From contig NZ_BBJH01000021.1 in the NCBI RefSeq assembly GCF_000739775.1, positions 114,956 through 178,955 of the forward strand: a stretch of DNA of 64,000 bases, in the 5' to 3' direction. The stretch is from Paraburkholderia heleia NBRC 101817 (GTDB lineage: Bacteria > Pseudomonadota > Gammaproteobacteria > Burkholderiales > Burkholderiaceae). A program made the translations under genes and the position numbers. Below the pieces are notes generated by a model. That model worked only from the letters and a program-made list of their open reading frames with translations, was not told the origin of the DNA and did not search any database. This document shows positions 52,091 through 62,300 of the stretch, one piece after another (the first letter of the stretch is position 1; each line of letters opens with the position of its first letter).

Positions 52091-52732
52091 TTAAAGCGGA
52101 GGATCGATGGGGCGGCGTGGTGAGGTTGCCGGCGCGACCACGCCCATCGAAACAATATACTTGAGCGCGGCGTCGACGGTCATGTCCAGCTCGACCACCT
52201 CGCTCTTTGGCACCATCAGGAAAAATCCCGACGTCGGATTCGGCGTAGTCGGGACATACACGCTCACGTGATCTTCCTGCAGGTGGTTGACCACGTCGCC
52301 GCCGGGAATACCGGTGAGAAACGCGATCGTCCACGAACCCTTGCGCGGGTATTCGATCAGGAGCGCTTTGCGAAAGGCATTGCCGTTGCTCGAAAGCAGT
52401 GTATCGGAAACCTGCTGGATGCTGCCGTACAGCGGTCCGATGATCGGAATGCGGCGCACCAGCGCGTTCCACCACTCCACCAGCTTCTGGCCGATGAAGT
52501 TGTGCGTGAGCAGACCGACCCCGAAGATGAACGCGAGCGTGAGCACCGCGCCGAGTCCCGGCAGGCGCACGCCGAACATGCGCTCCGGCCGCCACGATTC
52601 GGGCAGCAGCAGCAGCGTCTGATCCATCGTGCCGATGACGAGGTTCAGCACCCACAGCGTGATGGCCAGCGGCACCAGCACCAGCAGGCCGGTCAGGAAT
52701 ACCGATTTGAACGTCGCTTTCTTGATCGTCAT
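52091..52732 (-). CDS. DUF502 family inner-membrane protein
   Basis: 213 residues from the ATG at 52732, which fits the family start MTIKKATFKSVFLTGLLVL better than 52744. Two membrane helices (about 8-30 and 65-85), a cytosolic proline-containing loop and a soluble C-terminal half (GNAFRKALLIEYPRKGSWTIAF, VPTTPNPTSGFF) match DUF502. The function is unknown. It is transcribed with aspS. Confidence 0.85.
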   Translation of the reverse strand: MTIKKATFKSVFLTGLLVLVPLAITLWVLNLVIGTMDQTLLLLPESWRPERMFGVRLPGLGAVLTLAFIFGVGLLTHNFIGQKLVEWWNALVRRIPIIGPLYGSIQQVSDTLLSSNGNAFRKALLIEYPRKGSWTIAFLTGIPGGDVVNHLQEDHVSVYVPTTPNPTSGFFLMVPKSEVVELDMTVDAALKYIVSMGVVAPATSPRRPIDPPL

Positions 52733-52828
52733 GTACACCGCCATGCGGGGCCGCGCGGCAAACGGGCTGCCGGCACGGCTTCGGCGCGGCGCGGATCCCG
52801 CAGATGCAGGAGTCGCGCCGCAGGTTTT

Positions 52829-53188
52829 TCAGGTCGAGGCAGCTGCCGGGCCGGGCGTGCTCGCCGGGCTGCTCGTGGTGCTCGCGGCTGCGCCCGAATC
52901 GCCGGAAGCGCTCGCGGCGGCTTCGCCGGCCGGCTTGCTGCCCTCCGACGACGCGTTTTCGCCGGCCGCCTTCGCGCCGGTCGCCGCAGTGCTCTTGCCG
53001 CCATTGCCGCCGCGGAAATCGGTGACGTACCAGCCCGAACCCTTCAGCTGGAAGCCCGCTGCGGTGACCTGCTTGCGAAACGTGTCCGCGCCGCAGCTCG
53101 GGCACTGCGTCAGGGGCGCATCGCTCATCTTTTGGAGCACGTCCTTGTCGAAGCCGCACGACTCGCAGCGATAAGCGTAGATCGGCAT
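52829..53188 (-). CDS. FmdB-type regulatory zinc-ribbon protein
   Basis: 119 residues. An N-terminal zinc ribbon (MPIYAYRCESCG with CPSCG) is followed by a short conserved stretch (QVTAAGFQLKGSGWYVTDF) and a long low-complexity Ala/Gly/Ser/Pro tail. The CxxC-type pairs match the FmdB family, first linked to formamidase gene regulation; its real role is unclear. It lies upstream of the DUF502 and aspS genes on the same strand. Confidence 0.85.
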   Translation of the reverse strand: MPIYAYRCESCGFDKDVLQKMSDAPLTQCPSCGADTFRKQVTAAGFQLKGSGWYVTDFRGGNGGKSTAATGAKAAGENASSEGSKPAGEAAASASGDSGAAASTTSSPASTPGPAAAST

Positions 53189-53408
53189 GATCTCTATCCT
53201 GATGAAAATCTGATAATTGCTTGCAAAGCCTTGAATTATAGCCGCAAACCCAGGATCGCCCCTGGCATTTACCGGGGTGGGGTGTCCATCGGGGATGGGT
53301 CGAAGGGTTGCAGCCGCCTCGGGACAGATGAGGGCAGGTTGGGCGCACATCAAGAGCGCGCGCGGCCATGCAAGGCGGCGCGCGCATGGCGTGAGCGCGT
53401 CGGACAGC

Positions 53409-54059
53409 TCAAACGCGGGGCGGCGCGACGTCGTTGCGGCGCCACACGAGCCAGCGCTCGCGCCCGGCGAACACGGGCAGCGAGTCGGCCACGGGCTGAT
53501 CGTCGGCCAGCGTGAAGTACGGCGTGAGCAAGGCGTCGAGTTCGCCGCGCGCGATGGCGAACGGCGGCCCCTTAGGCGTCTCGCCGATGAAGAAGTAGCC
53601 CGCGAGCAACGCGCCGGGCTGCAACAGCTGGGCCATGCGGGCGGCGTAGCTCGCGCGCTGGGCTTTGGGCAGCGCGCACAGGAACGCGCGCTCGAACACC
53701 CAGGCCGGCACGAATGGCGGCGTGTAGGCGTAGAAGTCCGCCTCTTCGACGACGCCGGCGTACTGCCCCAACGCCGTACGCGCGCTCGCGACCGCGGCTG
53801 GCGCGAAGTCGATGGCGCGCACCGCGCGGCCGCGCTCGGCGAGCCAGCGTGCCTCCCAGGCGTTGCCACAGCCCGGAATCAGCACGGCGGCCTCAGGATG
53901 CGCCGTGGCGAACGCTTCGAACTGGCGCTGCACGCCCGCCTGATCCCAGGGCGTGTAACCGCGCACGAAGCGTTCATCCCAGAATGACGGCGACGCCGGG
54001 TCGCGGGTTTCGAACTCGGGCACGTCGCCCGGTTGCGGCGGCAGGGTCGGGTCGCTCAT
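53409..54059 (-). CDS. SAM-dependent methyltransferase, thiopurine S-methyltransferase (TPMT) family
   Basis: A 216-residue Rossmann methyltransferase. It starts DPASPSFWDERFVRGYTPWDQ and has the SAM loop LIPGCGNAWEARWLAERG, both typical of the bacterial TPMT/halide methyltransferase group. Bacterial members methylate thiols, selenium/tellurium compounds or halides; the substrate here is unknown. It lies on the same strand as, and 27 bp downstream of, ubiB. Confidence 0.82.
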   Translation of the reverse strand: MSDPTLPPQPGDVPEFETRDPASPSFWDERFVRGYTPWDQAGVQRQFEAFATAHPEAAVLIPGCGNAWEARWLAERGRAVRAIDFAPAAVASARTALGQYAGVVEEADFYAYTPPFVPAWVFERAFLCALPKAQRASYAARMAQLLQPGALLAGYFFIGETPKGPPFAIARGELDALLTPYFTLADDQPVADSLPVFAGRERWLVWRRNDVAPPRV

Positions 54060-54086
54060 CGTCTCACTCCTTGTTCTCGTGGTCCG

Positions 54087-55664
54087 TCAGCCGCCGTAGG
54101 CGAACGCGAGCCACACGCGTGCCGCCACCATGCCCACGCCCACGGCCACGCCGAACACCAGCAGGCCCTGCAGCAGGCGGTTCGTGCGGCGTTGCTCGGC
54201 GAGCATTGCGCGGATCGTCTCATCGTTCGCGAAACCGCCCGGCTCCTGGCGGTGCAGCAGCGCCTGGTGCACGAGGCGCGGCAATTGCGGCAGCGTCTTG
54301 CTCCATTGCGGCGCTTCGATCTTGAAGCGCTCGTACCAGCCGCGCAAGCCGATCTGCTCGGTCATCCAGCGCTCGAGATAAGGCTTCGCCGTTTTCCAGA
54401 GATCGAGCTCCGGATCGAGCGAGCGCCCGAGGCCCTCGACATTGAGCATGGTTTTTTGCAGCAGCACGAGCTGCGGCTGGATTTCCACATTGAAGCGCCG
54501 CGAGGTCTGGAACAGGCGCAGCAGCACCTGGCCCAGCGAAATGTCCTTCAGCGCCCGGTCGAAATACGGTTCGCACACGGCGCGAATCGCGCTTTCCAGC
54601 TCTTCCACGCGCGTATGGGGCGGCACCCACCCCGATTCGATATGCAGCGTCGCCACGCGGTGATAGTCGCGCTTGAAGAAAGCGAGAAAATTCTGCGCGA
54701 GGTAGTTCTTGTCGAAGTCCGACAGCGCGCCGACGATGCCGAAATCGAGCGCGATATAGCGGCCGAAATGCGCGGGATCGAGGCTCACCTGAATGTTGCC
54801 GGGATGCATGTCGGCATGAAAGAAGCCGTCGCGGAACACCTGCGTGAAGAAGATCTCGACGCCCTCGCGCGCGAGCTTCGGAATGTCCACACCCGCCGCG
54901 CGCAGCTTGTCCACCTGGCTGATCGGCACGCCGACCATGCGCTCCATCACGAGCACGTTGGCCGTGCTGAATTCCCAGTACATTTCCGGCACGAGCAGCA
55001 AGTCGAGGCCCGCGAAATTGCGGCGCAACTGGCTGCCGTTGGCGGCCTCGCGCATCAGGTCGAGTTCGTCGTGCAGGTACTTGTCGAATTCGGCCACCAC
55101 TTCGCGCGGCTTCAGGCGCTTGCCGTCGGCCCACAGGCGCTCGGCCCACACGGCGATGTCGCGTAGCAACGCGAGGTCGGAATCGATCACCGGACGCATG
55201 TTCGGGCGCAGCACCTTGACCGCCACCGGCTTGCCCGCGTGCTGACCCGACTTCACCTTGGCGAAGTGCACCTGGGCAATCGACGCGCTCGCCACCGGCA
55301 CGCGCTCGAACTCGTCGAAGATCGTGTCGACGGGCGCGCCCAGCGACTTTTCGATCAGGCCGATCGCCACGTTCGAATCGAACGGCGGCACCTGGTCCTG
55401 CAGCTTCGCAAGCTCGTTGGCGATATCGGGGGGCAGCAGATCGCGCCGGGTAGACAGCACCTGGCCGAATTTCACGAAGATCGGGCCGAGGCTTTCCAGC
55501 GCGAGACGCAGACGCAAGCCGGGCGGGTCGTCGAAGCGACGGCCGATCGTGGTGATGCGCAGGATGAGCGCCACGCGCCGGTCGTTGATCCGGCTCAACA
55601 TCATCTCGTCCAGGCCGAAGCGGATGACGGTGAAGAAAATCTTGAGGAAACGCAGAAAACGCAT
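54087..55664 (-). CDS. ubiB: UbiB (ubiquinone biosynthesis protein kinase-like)
   Basis: A 525-residue membrane-associated ADCK/ABC1 family protein needed for ubiquinone synthesis. It contains the KxGQ motif (FVKFGQVLSTRRDLLP), an atypical kinase core and a C-terminal pair of hydrophobic helices (LLQGLLVFGVAVGVGMV). The start at 55664 is the first good ATG. ubiJ is just upstream, and the order ubiE-Tim44-ubiJ-ubiB is the beta-proteobacterial ubiquinone operon. Confidence 0.95.
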   Translation of the reverse strand: MRFLRFLKIFFTVIRFGLDEMMLSRINDRRVALILRITTIGRRFDDPPGLRLRLALESLGPIFVKFGQVLSTRRDLLPPDIANELAKLQDQVPPFDSNVAIGLIEKSLGAPVDTIFDEFERVPVASASIAQVHFAKVKSGQHAGKPVAVKVLRPNMRPVIDSDLALLRDIAVWAERLWADGKRLKPREVVAEFDKYLHDELDLMREAANGSQLRRNFAGLDLLLVPEMYWEFSTANVLVMERMVGVPISQVDKLRAAGVDIPKLAREGVEIFFTQVFRDGFFHADMHPGNIQVSLDPAHFGRYIALDFGIVGALSDFDKNYLAQNFLAFFKRDYHRVATLHIESGWVPPHTRVEELESAIRAVCEPYFDRALKDISLGQVLLRLFQTSRRFNVEIQPQLVLLQKTMLNVEGLGRSLDPELDLWKTAKPYLERWMTEQIGLRGWYERFKIEAPQWSKTLPQLPRLVHQALLHRQEPGGFANDETIRAMLAEQRRTNRLLQGLLVFGVAVGVGMVAARVWLAFAYGG

Positions 55665-55682
55665 GTCTGAGGGGCCTGTTGA

Positions 55683-56318
55683 CTAGCGCGAGCCGCGCGG
55701 CGCAGCGCTTTGGCTCCCGCCGCCGGCCAGTGATTTTTGTTCGAGCCGCTCGATGCGCTTTTCCACGCGCGCCAGCGCATCGCGTGCGCGCGACAGCTCC
55801 TCGTTGAAGCCGTCGAGTTCGGCGCGCCGCACGAGCTGCGGATTTTCGTCGAGCAGATATTCCGTGACCGAGCCGAGCACGTTGCGCCCGGCTCGCAGGG
55901 CCTGCTCGCCCGCGGCGCGCGCGAGCGTGGCAATGCGTGAAGCCGGCGCGTCGCCAATGAGCTTCGCGAGGTCCTCTTCGGGCTCCCAGCGCAGATGCTC
56001 GGCGAGCTTGCCGATGACCTGCGCAAACTCGGCATCGCCCTCGATCTTCACGTGCTTCATCACGGCGGCCTGGCCGCCCTGCATGAACGAAGAGAGCGCG
56101 CCTGCGGGCAGCGACAGCGTCACATCGACTTCGCCCGCATCGTGGTCCTCGACCGCGCCCAGATAGCCGTCCGGCTGCACGAGCAGCGTGAGCACGACGG
56201 GCGGGCATGTGAGACGGACCGTCTTGCCAGCATAGTGGGCGAGACGTTCGCGTGCCCACGTTTCGCGGGCGAGCAGGTGATTGACGGCAGCAGCGAAGGG
56301 CTTGGCGGCAAGAGTCAT
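55683..56318 (-). CDS. ubiJ: UbiJ-type ubiquinone biosynthesis accessory factor (SCP2 domain)
   Basis: 211 residues from the ATG at 56318 (a second in-frame ATG is six bases upstream at 56324). An SCP2 lipid-binding-like fold (about 1-110: LTLLVQPDGYLGAV, KHVKIEGDAEFAQVIGKLAEHLRWEPEEDL) is followed by an amphipathic coiled-coil tail. UbiJ carries or presents hydrophobic quinone intermediates to the hydroxylase complex. The longer open frame upstream is not supported. A hairpin terminator lies directly ahead of the start, so expression may need a separate promoter or read-through. Confidence 0.85.
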   Translation of the reverse strand: MTLAAKPFAAAVNHLLARETWARERLAHYAGKTVRLTCPPVVLTLLVQPDGYLGAVEDHDAGEVDVTLSLPAGALSSFMQGGQAAVMKHVKIEGDAEFAQVIGKLAEHLRWEPEEDLAKLIGDAPASRIATLARAAGEQALRAGRNVLGSVTEYLLDENPQLVRRAELDGFNEELSRARDALARVEKRIERLEQKSLAGGGSQSAAPRGSR

Positions 56319-56330
56319 CGGCATGAAATA

Positions 56331-56364
56331 AGAAAACCCGCACGGGCACAAGCCCGGGCGGGTT
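56331..56364 (-). terminator. Rho-independent-like terminator immediately upstream of ubiJ
   Basis: On the minus strand the stem pairs AACCCGC with GCGGGTT (56335-56341 and 56358-56364), with an inner CCCG/CGGG pairing, and is followed by TTTTCTTATT. It ends 7-13 nt before the ubiJ start and 130 nt past the Tim44-type gene, so it likely terminates that transcript or acts as an attenuator. Confidence 0.65.
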
Positions 56365-56493
56365 CCTATTGTAACGTTCGTAACGTTCGAGCCACAGGAT
56401 CGCGCCGCGGCCCTGCCCTGTCCAACGCGGCGCCCGCAAGGCACCGCCCCGCGATCTGGATCAAGTCAAGAGACGCTCGGCCCGAGTCCCGAC

Positions 56494-57504
56494 TCAGTGA
56501 GATTCGACCTGCTGGATGCCCGCGAGCAGCCAGCCTTCGCCCGAGGTGCGCGACTTCGAGAGATTCCACACCTCGACGAACGGCGCGGCCGGCTCGCCCA
56601 TGGCCTCGCGAATCAGGCCGGAGAAGCGCACGCTCGCAAGGTATTCGCTGCCGCGTTCTTCCACGCCGAGCAGGTCCGCGTTGAGCTGCACGACGTCGGT
56701 CTGGTTGGGCTGCGCGCCGCGGCCCGCGAGGTCGACGCGGATTTCGGCAAACATCTCGGGGGTCGTGAATTCGCGGATGTCGTCCATATTGCCGGCATCC
56801 CACGCGGCCTGCAGGCGCACGAAGTAGACCTTCGCATTGCGCACGAAGGCTTCCGTGTCGAAGCCGGCGGGGATGGCAGACGGCGTGTCGATGTGCGGCG
56901 TGGTCAGAGGATTGGCTTCAGGCGCGAGGTACTGTCCCGTGGGCGGTGCGGTATAGCGAGGCTCCTGCGGCTGATACCCGCCCGACGACGTGTTCAGGCT
57001 GTTCGACGCGTACCCGCCCTGGTACGCGGGTTCCGCGGCACGGCGGCGGCTCATGAACTTGCGGATCAGCCAGACGGCGATAAAGGCAATGATCGCGATC
57101 ACGATCATGTTGGCCATCATGCCGGCAAACGCCTCACCGAGACCGAAGTGCGAAAGCAGCGCGGCAATGCCGAGACCGGCCGCGAGGCCCGCGATCGGCC
57201 CAAGCCAGCGATTGCGTGCCGGTGCGGGCGCGGGCGTGGGCGCCGGCGTGCCGGGAGCGCGCTGGGCGCCGGCCTGCTGAGCGGGATTCGTGGGGCTGGG
57301 CTGGGCCGGCGGCGGCGTGGTGCTGCGCTGCGAGGCCACCGACGACTGCTTGCCGAAACTGCGGCCGCCACCCATGCGGCGAGCCTCTGCATCGAACGAC
57401 GCGAGGCTGCCGGCAATCATCACGCCGGCAAGGGTCAGCACGCCGATTCGTCTGGCCCACGATATTGAAAGCTTTCTGGAAGCATCGATTCTGGGCTCAG
57501 ACAT
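56494..57504 (-). CDS. Tim44-like domain membrane protein
   Basis: A 336-residue protein. An N-terminal hydrophobic segment (about 18-36, possibly a signal anchor) is followed by a Pro/Ala/Thr-rich linker. Two hydrophobic helices (about 100-150, around GLAAGLGIAALLSHFGLG and MIVIAIIAFIAVWLI) precede a C-terminal Tim44-type domain (about 210-335). The domain resembles the mitochondrial Tim44 membrane-binding module; bacterial function is unclear. Its place inside the ubiquinone operon is typical for beta-proteobacteria. Confidence 0.85.
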   Translation of the reverse strand: MSEPRIDASRKLSISWARRIGVLTLAGVMIAGSLASFDAEARRMGGGRSFGKQSSVASQRSTTPPPAQPSPTNPAQQAGAQRAPGTPAPTPAPAPARNRWLGPIAGLAAGLGIAALLSHFGLGEAFAGMMANMIVIAIIAFIAVWLIRKFMSRRRAAEPAYQGGYASNSLNTSSGGYQPQEPRYTAPPTGQYLAPEANPLTTPHIDTPSAIPAGFDTEAFVRNAKVYFVRLQAAWDAGNMDDIREFTTPEMFAEIRVDLAGRGAQPNQTDVVQLNADLLGVEERGSEYLASVRFSGLIREAMGEPAAPFVEVWNLSKSRTSGEGWLLAGIQQVESH

Positions 57505-57540
57505 AGCGGAAATTCCTTTAAAGACAGTGATTTGGGAACA

Positions 57541-58272
57541 CTAATACTTTGTGCCGATGTGTAAGGCTACCACGCCAGCTGACAAATTGTAATATTTGAC
57601 GGCTTCGAGGCCGACTTGTTCCATCATCGTCTTGAGTGTTTCCTGGTCCGGATGCATGCGGATCGATTCCGCGAGGTACTGGTAGCTGTCCGCGTCCTGT
57701 GCAAAGCGCCGGCCGAGCCACGGCAGCACCTTGAACGAATACACGTCATAGGCCTTCTTGAGCGGCTCCCAGACCTTCGAGAATTCGAGCACGAGCACGC
57801 GGCCACCCGGCTTGAGCACGCGGCGCATTTCGGCGAGCGCGGTGTCCTTATGCGTCATGTTGCGCAACCCGAAAGCCACGGTCACCACGTCGAAGTAGTT
57901 GTCCGGAAAGGGAATTTTCTCGGCGTCGCACAGAAGCGCCGGCGTGATCACGCCGTTGTCGATGAGGCGGTCGCGGCCCACGCGCAACATCGATTCGTTG
58001 ATGTCGGTATGCCAGACTTCGCCCGTCGGGCCCGCCTTCTTCGCGAACGCCATGGAAAGGTCGCCGGTGCCGCCGGCGATATCGAGCACCTTGGCGCCGG
58101 GCCGAATGTTCGCCTGCGCGATCGTGAACGCCTTCCACGCGCGGTGCAGCCCGCCCGACATCAGATCGTTCATCAGGTCGTAGTTCGAGGCGACCGAGTG
58201 AAACACGCCGGCCACCTTCTTCGCCTTGTCCTGTTCGTCGACTGTCTGATAGCCGAAGTGGGTTTTGCTCAT
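57541..58272 (-). CDS. ubiE: Ubiquinone/menaquinone biosynthesis C-methyltransferase UbiE
   Basis: A 243-residue SAM methyltransferase that C-methylates the ring of ubiquinone intermediates. The SAM-binding loop VLDIAGGTGDLS, the motif FGLRNMTHKDTAL and the EFSKVWEPL segment are typical. GAAAGGACGA-type sequence precedes the ATG at 58272. It is first of the ubiE-Tim44-ubiJ-ubiB order; upstream is a DUF971 gene on the same strand. Confidence 0.96.
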   Translation of the reverse strand: MSKTHFGYQTVDEQDKAKKVAGVFHSVASNYDLMNDLMSGGLHRAWKAFTIAQANIRPGAKVLDIAGGTGDLSMAFAKKAGPTGEVWHTDINESMLRVGRDRLIDNGVITPALLCDAEKIPFPDNYFDVVTVAFGLRNMTHKDTALAEMRRVLKPGGRVLVLEFSKVWEPLKKAYDVYSFKVLPWLGRRFAQDADSYQYLAESIRMHPDQETLKTMMEQVGLEAVKYYNLSAGVVALHIGTKY

Positions 58273-58362
58273 CGCGCTCGTCCTTTCGCGGAAGGGTGTT
58301 CTATTGGGGTGCTGCGCCGCGTCTGTCCGAGAAGCGGCGGGGCTGGATCGTAACAGGAAGCG

Positions 58363-58776
58363 TCAGTGGCAGTGGCCGTGCGCTGCAGGGGGCGCGGCCA
58401 TGGGGGCGTCGCGCTCGACGCCCGCCGCCTTCAGTCTGGCGAAATATTGCGCCCAGAGTTCGTCCTGGCGCGTGGCGAGCTCGTAGAGCTGGTCCCACGA
58501 GTAGATGCCGGTGTTGTGGCCGTCGGAGAAGGTGGGCTGCAGCGCGTAGTTGCCGACCCCTTCAAGCGCCGTAATCGTCACCTCGCGCTTGCCCGTCTGC
58601 AGCGTTTCCTGGCCGGGGCCGTGCCCGCGCACCTCCGCGGAGGGCGAATACACGCGCATCAGCTCGAAGGGCACGCGGTAGCTCTGCCCGTTCGCATACT
58701 GGAGTTCCAGCACGCGCGAGACGGCGTGCACCACGACGCCGGTTGGCACCGGCGTATCGGATTTCAGTCCACTCAT
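58363..58776 (-). CDS. DUF971 domain protein (gamma-butyrobetaine hydroxylase N-terminal-like)
   Basis: A 137-residue protein with the DUF971 fold (RVLELQYANGQSYRVPFELMRVYSPSAEV, QPTFSDGHNTGIYSWDQLYELA). The C-terminal AAHGHCH could bind metal. A role in Fe-S or iron metabolism has been suggested for family members but is not established here. It is co-directional with ubiE, 90 bp upstream. Confidence 0.88.
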   Translation of the reverse strand: MSGLKSDTPVPTGVVVHAVSRVLELQYANGQSYRVPFELMRVYSPSAEVRGHGPGQETLQTGKREVTITALEGVGNYALQPTFSDGHNTGIYSWDQLYELATRQDELWAQYFARLKAAGVERDAPMAAPPAAHGHCH

Positions 58777-58830
58777 GATCGTTCCTGCTGTTGGACGCGC
58801 ATTGGAGGCTCATTGCAGCTCGCTCTGGCC

Positions 58831-59265
58831 TTAAGCCTGCGAAGCCTGCTCCATTTCCTGGCGCACTGCGTCGCGCAGCAGCGTGGCCTGCGCGCGGCGC
58901 TGGCCCAGCATCGCCTCGGACACCGTGCGCTGACGCGGCGCCCAGACGGGCAGCGGGAAATGGGCGTCGTTCGTGAAGCGCGGAATGACGTGCCAGTGCA
59001 CGTGCGGCACCTGGTTGCCGAGGCTCGCCAGATTCACCTTCGAAGGCTGCATGACACGGCGCAGCGCACGCTCGACGGCATAGACGGCCCGCATCAGGTG
59101 TTCCCGGTCGGCCGCGCCCAGGTCCGAGAATTCGGCAACGTGCGCATTCCAGATGACCCGGCAAAAGCCGGGATAGTCGGCCTCGGCCGTCGCGAGCACG
59201 ACGCGCATGCGCTCGTCCTGCCACAGCACATCGCCGCCTTCCTCACTGCAGAATATGCATGTCAT
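58831..59265 (-). CDS. HIT-family nucleotide hydrolase/transferase
   Basis: A 144-residue HIT protein with the diagnostic HxHxH motif HVHWHVIPR. It starts MTCIFCSEEGGDVLW. HIT proteins hydrolyse nucleoside-phosphate linkages such as aminoacyl-AMP or dinucleoside polyphosphates. The substrate is unknown. It lies between the DUF971 gene and the large oxidoreductase on the same strand. Confidence 0.9.
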   Translation of the reverse strand: MTCIFCSEEGGDVLWQDERMRVVLATAEADYPGFCRVIWNAHVAEFSDLGAADREHLMRAVYAVERALRRVMQPSKVNLASLGNQVPHVHWHVIPRFTNDAHFPLPVWAPRQRTVSEAMLGQRRAQATLLRDAVRQEMEQASQA

Positions 59266-59306
59266 CGTCGTCCCCGAACCCGTTCACGGAAAATGGCGCG
59301 CTGCCA

Positions 59307-62300
59307 TTAGACCAGCACGCGCTCGATTCCGCCATTGTTCGCGCTCTGAACGTAGTCCGCCATCCAGTTTTCGCCAAGTATGTGGCGGGCGATTTCCACC
59401 ACGATGTAGTCGGCTTCGACGTTGGCGTCTTCGTTGTACCGCGACAGCCCCTGGAGGCACGACGGGCAGCTCGTCAGAATCTTGACGTCCTGCGTCGTAC
59501 CCTGCCCGCCCGCTTCCTGCGGCGTAGCCGGCTGCACCCCGTTCGCACCGTTGCCGACGATCGGAATGCCGCGCAGCTTCGCCGCGCCCTTGCGGATTTC
59601 CTCTTCCTTGCGGAAACGCACCTGCGTCGAAATGTCCGGGCGCGTGACGGCCAGCGTGCCCGATTCGCCGCAGCAGCGGTCGTTCTTCTCGATCCTGTAG
59701 CCGTCGTGCTCAGCACCCATCAGCTCATTGACGAGCTTGACCGGGTCCATCGTCTTGATCGGCGTGTGGCACGGGTCGTGGTACATGTAGCGCGTGCCGG
59801 TCACGCCATCGAGCTTGATCCCCTTCTCGAGCAGGAACTCGTGGATGTCGATGATGCGGCATCCCGGGAAAATCTTGTCGAATTCATAACCCGCGAGCTG
59901 GTCGTAGCACGTCCCGCACGACACCACGACGGTCTTGATGTCGAGGTAGTTGAGCGTGTTCGCCACGCGGTGGAACAGCACGCGGTTATCGGTGACGATC
60001 TTCTCGGCCTTGTCGTACTGGCCCGAGCCCCGCTGCGGATAGCCGCAGCACAGGTAGCCCGGCGGCAGCACGGTCTGCACGCCCGCTTCCCAGAGCATGG
60101 CCTGGGTGGCGAGGCCCACTTGCGAAAACAGACGCTCCGAGCCGCAGCCCGGGAAGTAGAACACCGCTTCCGAATCGACATTCGTCGTCTTCGGATTGCG
60201 GATGATCGGCACGATCTTGTTGTCTTCGATGTCGAGCAGCGCGCGCGCCGTCTTCTTCGGCAGGTTGCCCGGCATCTTCTTGTTGACGAAGTGGATCACC
60301 TGCTCGACCACGGCCGGCTTGCCCGTGGACGCGGGCGGCTGCGCCGTCTGCTTCTTCACGAACTTCTTCAGCACGTCATTGCCAAGGCGCTGCGCCTTGT
60401 AACCCACGCCCATCATCGCGGTGCGCGCGAGATTGATGGTCTGCGGGTTCGTGGCGTTCAGGAAGAACATGCCCGCCGCGTTGCCCGCGTTGAACTTCTT
60501 CTTGCCCATCTTGCGCAGCAGATTGCGCATGTTCATGGTCACGTCGCCGAAGTCGATCTTGACCGGGCACGGCGTCACGCACTTGTGGCAGACCGTGCAG
60601 TGGTCCGCTACGTCGTTGAACTCGTCCCAGTGCTTGATCGACACGCCGCGGCGCGTCTGCTCTTCGTACAGGAACGCCTCGACCAGCAAGGAAGTCGCGA
60701 GAATCTTGTTGCGCGGGCTGTAGAGCAGGTTCGCGCGCGGCACGTGGGTCGCGCACACGGGCTTGCACTTGCCGCAGCGCAGGCAGTCCTTCACCGAATC
60801 GGCAATCGCGCCGATGTCGGACTGCTTCATGATGAGCGACTCGTAGCCCATCAGGCCGAACGACGGCGTGTAGGCGTTGCGCAGGTCGGCGCCTTCGAGC
60901 AGCTTGCCCGCGTTGAAGCGGCCTTGCGGATCGACGCGTTGCTTGTAGGCGCGGAACTCGGCGATCTCGTCATCCGTGAGGAATTCGAGTTTCGTGATGC
61001 CGATGCCGTGCTCGCCCGAGATCACGCCGTCGAGCGAACGCGCGAGCTTCATGATGCGCGCCACCGCGTGGTGCGCGTCCTGCAGCATCTCGTAGTTGTC
61101 CGAGTTGACCGGCAGGTTCGTGTGCACGTTGCCATCGCCGGCGTGCATGTGCAGCGCCACGAACACGCGGCCGCGCAGCACCTTCTTGTGGATCGCCTGA
61201 GTCTCGTCGAGGATCGGCTTGAATTCGCCGCCGTTGAAGATCTTGCGCAGTTCCGCGCGGATCTCCTGCTTCCACGAGATGCGCACCGTGCGGTCCTGGG
61301 TCACGTGGAAGACGTTGGCGTCGGGCTGCGCGTCCACGCGGTCGGCGAACTTCTCCGCCAGCGACTCGTAGCCCAGCTGCACGAGATAGTGCTGCGCCTC
61401 GCGCAACGACATGTCGAGCTTCTCGCCCACGAAGGTCCAGCGCTCACGCACGCGCTTGAGCAGGTCGAGCGCCTGCTGAACGCGGTCTTCGAGCAGTTCC
61501 GCCGAGGGAATCTCGTTTGCGTCGTCCGTCTTGCCGAGCGGCAGCTTGCCCGCCTTGAAAAACGCTTCGAGCGCGTCGACCAGCTGCAGCTTGTTCTTGA
61601 TCGACAGCTCGATGTTGATGCGCTCGATGCCGTCCGTGTACTCACCCATGCGGTTAAGCGGGATCACGACGTCTTCGTTGATCTTGAACGCGTTGGTGTG
61701 CTTCGCAATGGCGGCCGTGCGGCTGCGGTCGAGCCAGAAGCGCTTGCGGGCCTCGGCGGACACCGCGACGAAGCCTTCGCCGCTCTTGCCGTTGGCCATG
61801 CGGATCACTTCCGAGGTCGCGGCCGCCACGGCATCGGCGTCGTCGCCGACGATATCGCCGATCAGCACCATCTTCGGAAACGCGTTGCGCTTGCTCTTGG
61901 TCGCGTAGCCCACGGCGCGCAGGTAGCGCTCGTCGAGGTGCTCGAGGCCCGCGAGAATCGCCCCGCCCTGCTTCGACGTTTCGAACAGGTAGTCCTTGAT
62001 CTCGACGATGCTCGGAATCGCCTCGCGCGCCTGGCCGAAGAACTCCAGGCACACCGTGCGCGTATGCGCGGGCATCTTGTGCAGTACCCAGCGCGCGGAC
62101 GTGATAAGCCCGTCACAGCCTTCCTTCTGCACGCCCGGCAGGCCGGCGAGGAACTTGTCGGTGACGTCCTTGCCGAGGCCTTCCTTGCGAAAGCGCTTGC
62201 CTTCGATCTCGAGCGATTCGGAGCGCAGCAGCTTTTCGCCCGGCGCGTATTCGCCGTCGAACCACTTCAGCTCGAAGCGCGCCACGGCAATGTCGTGGAT

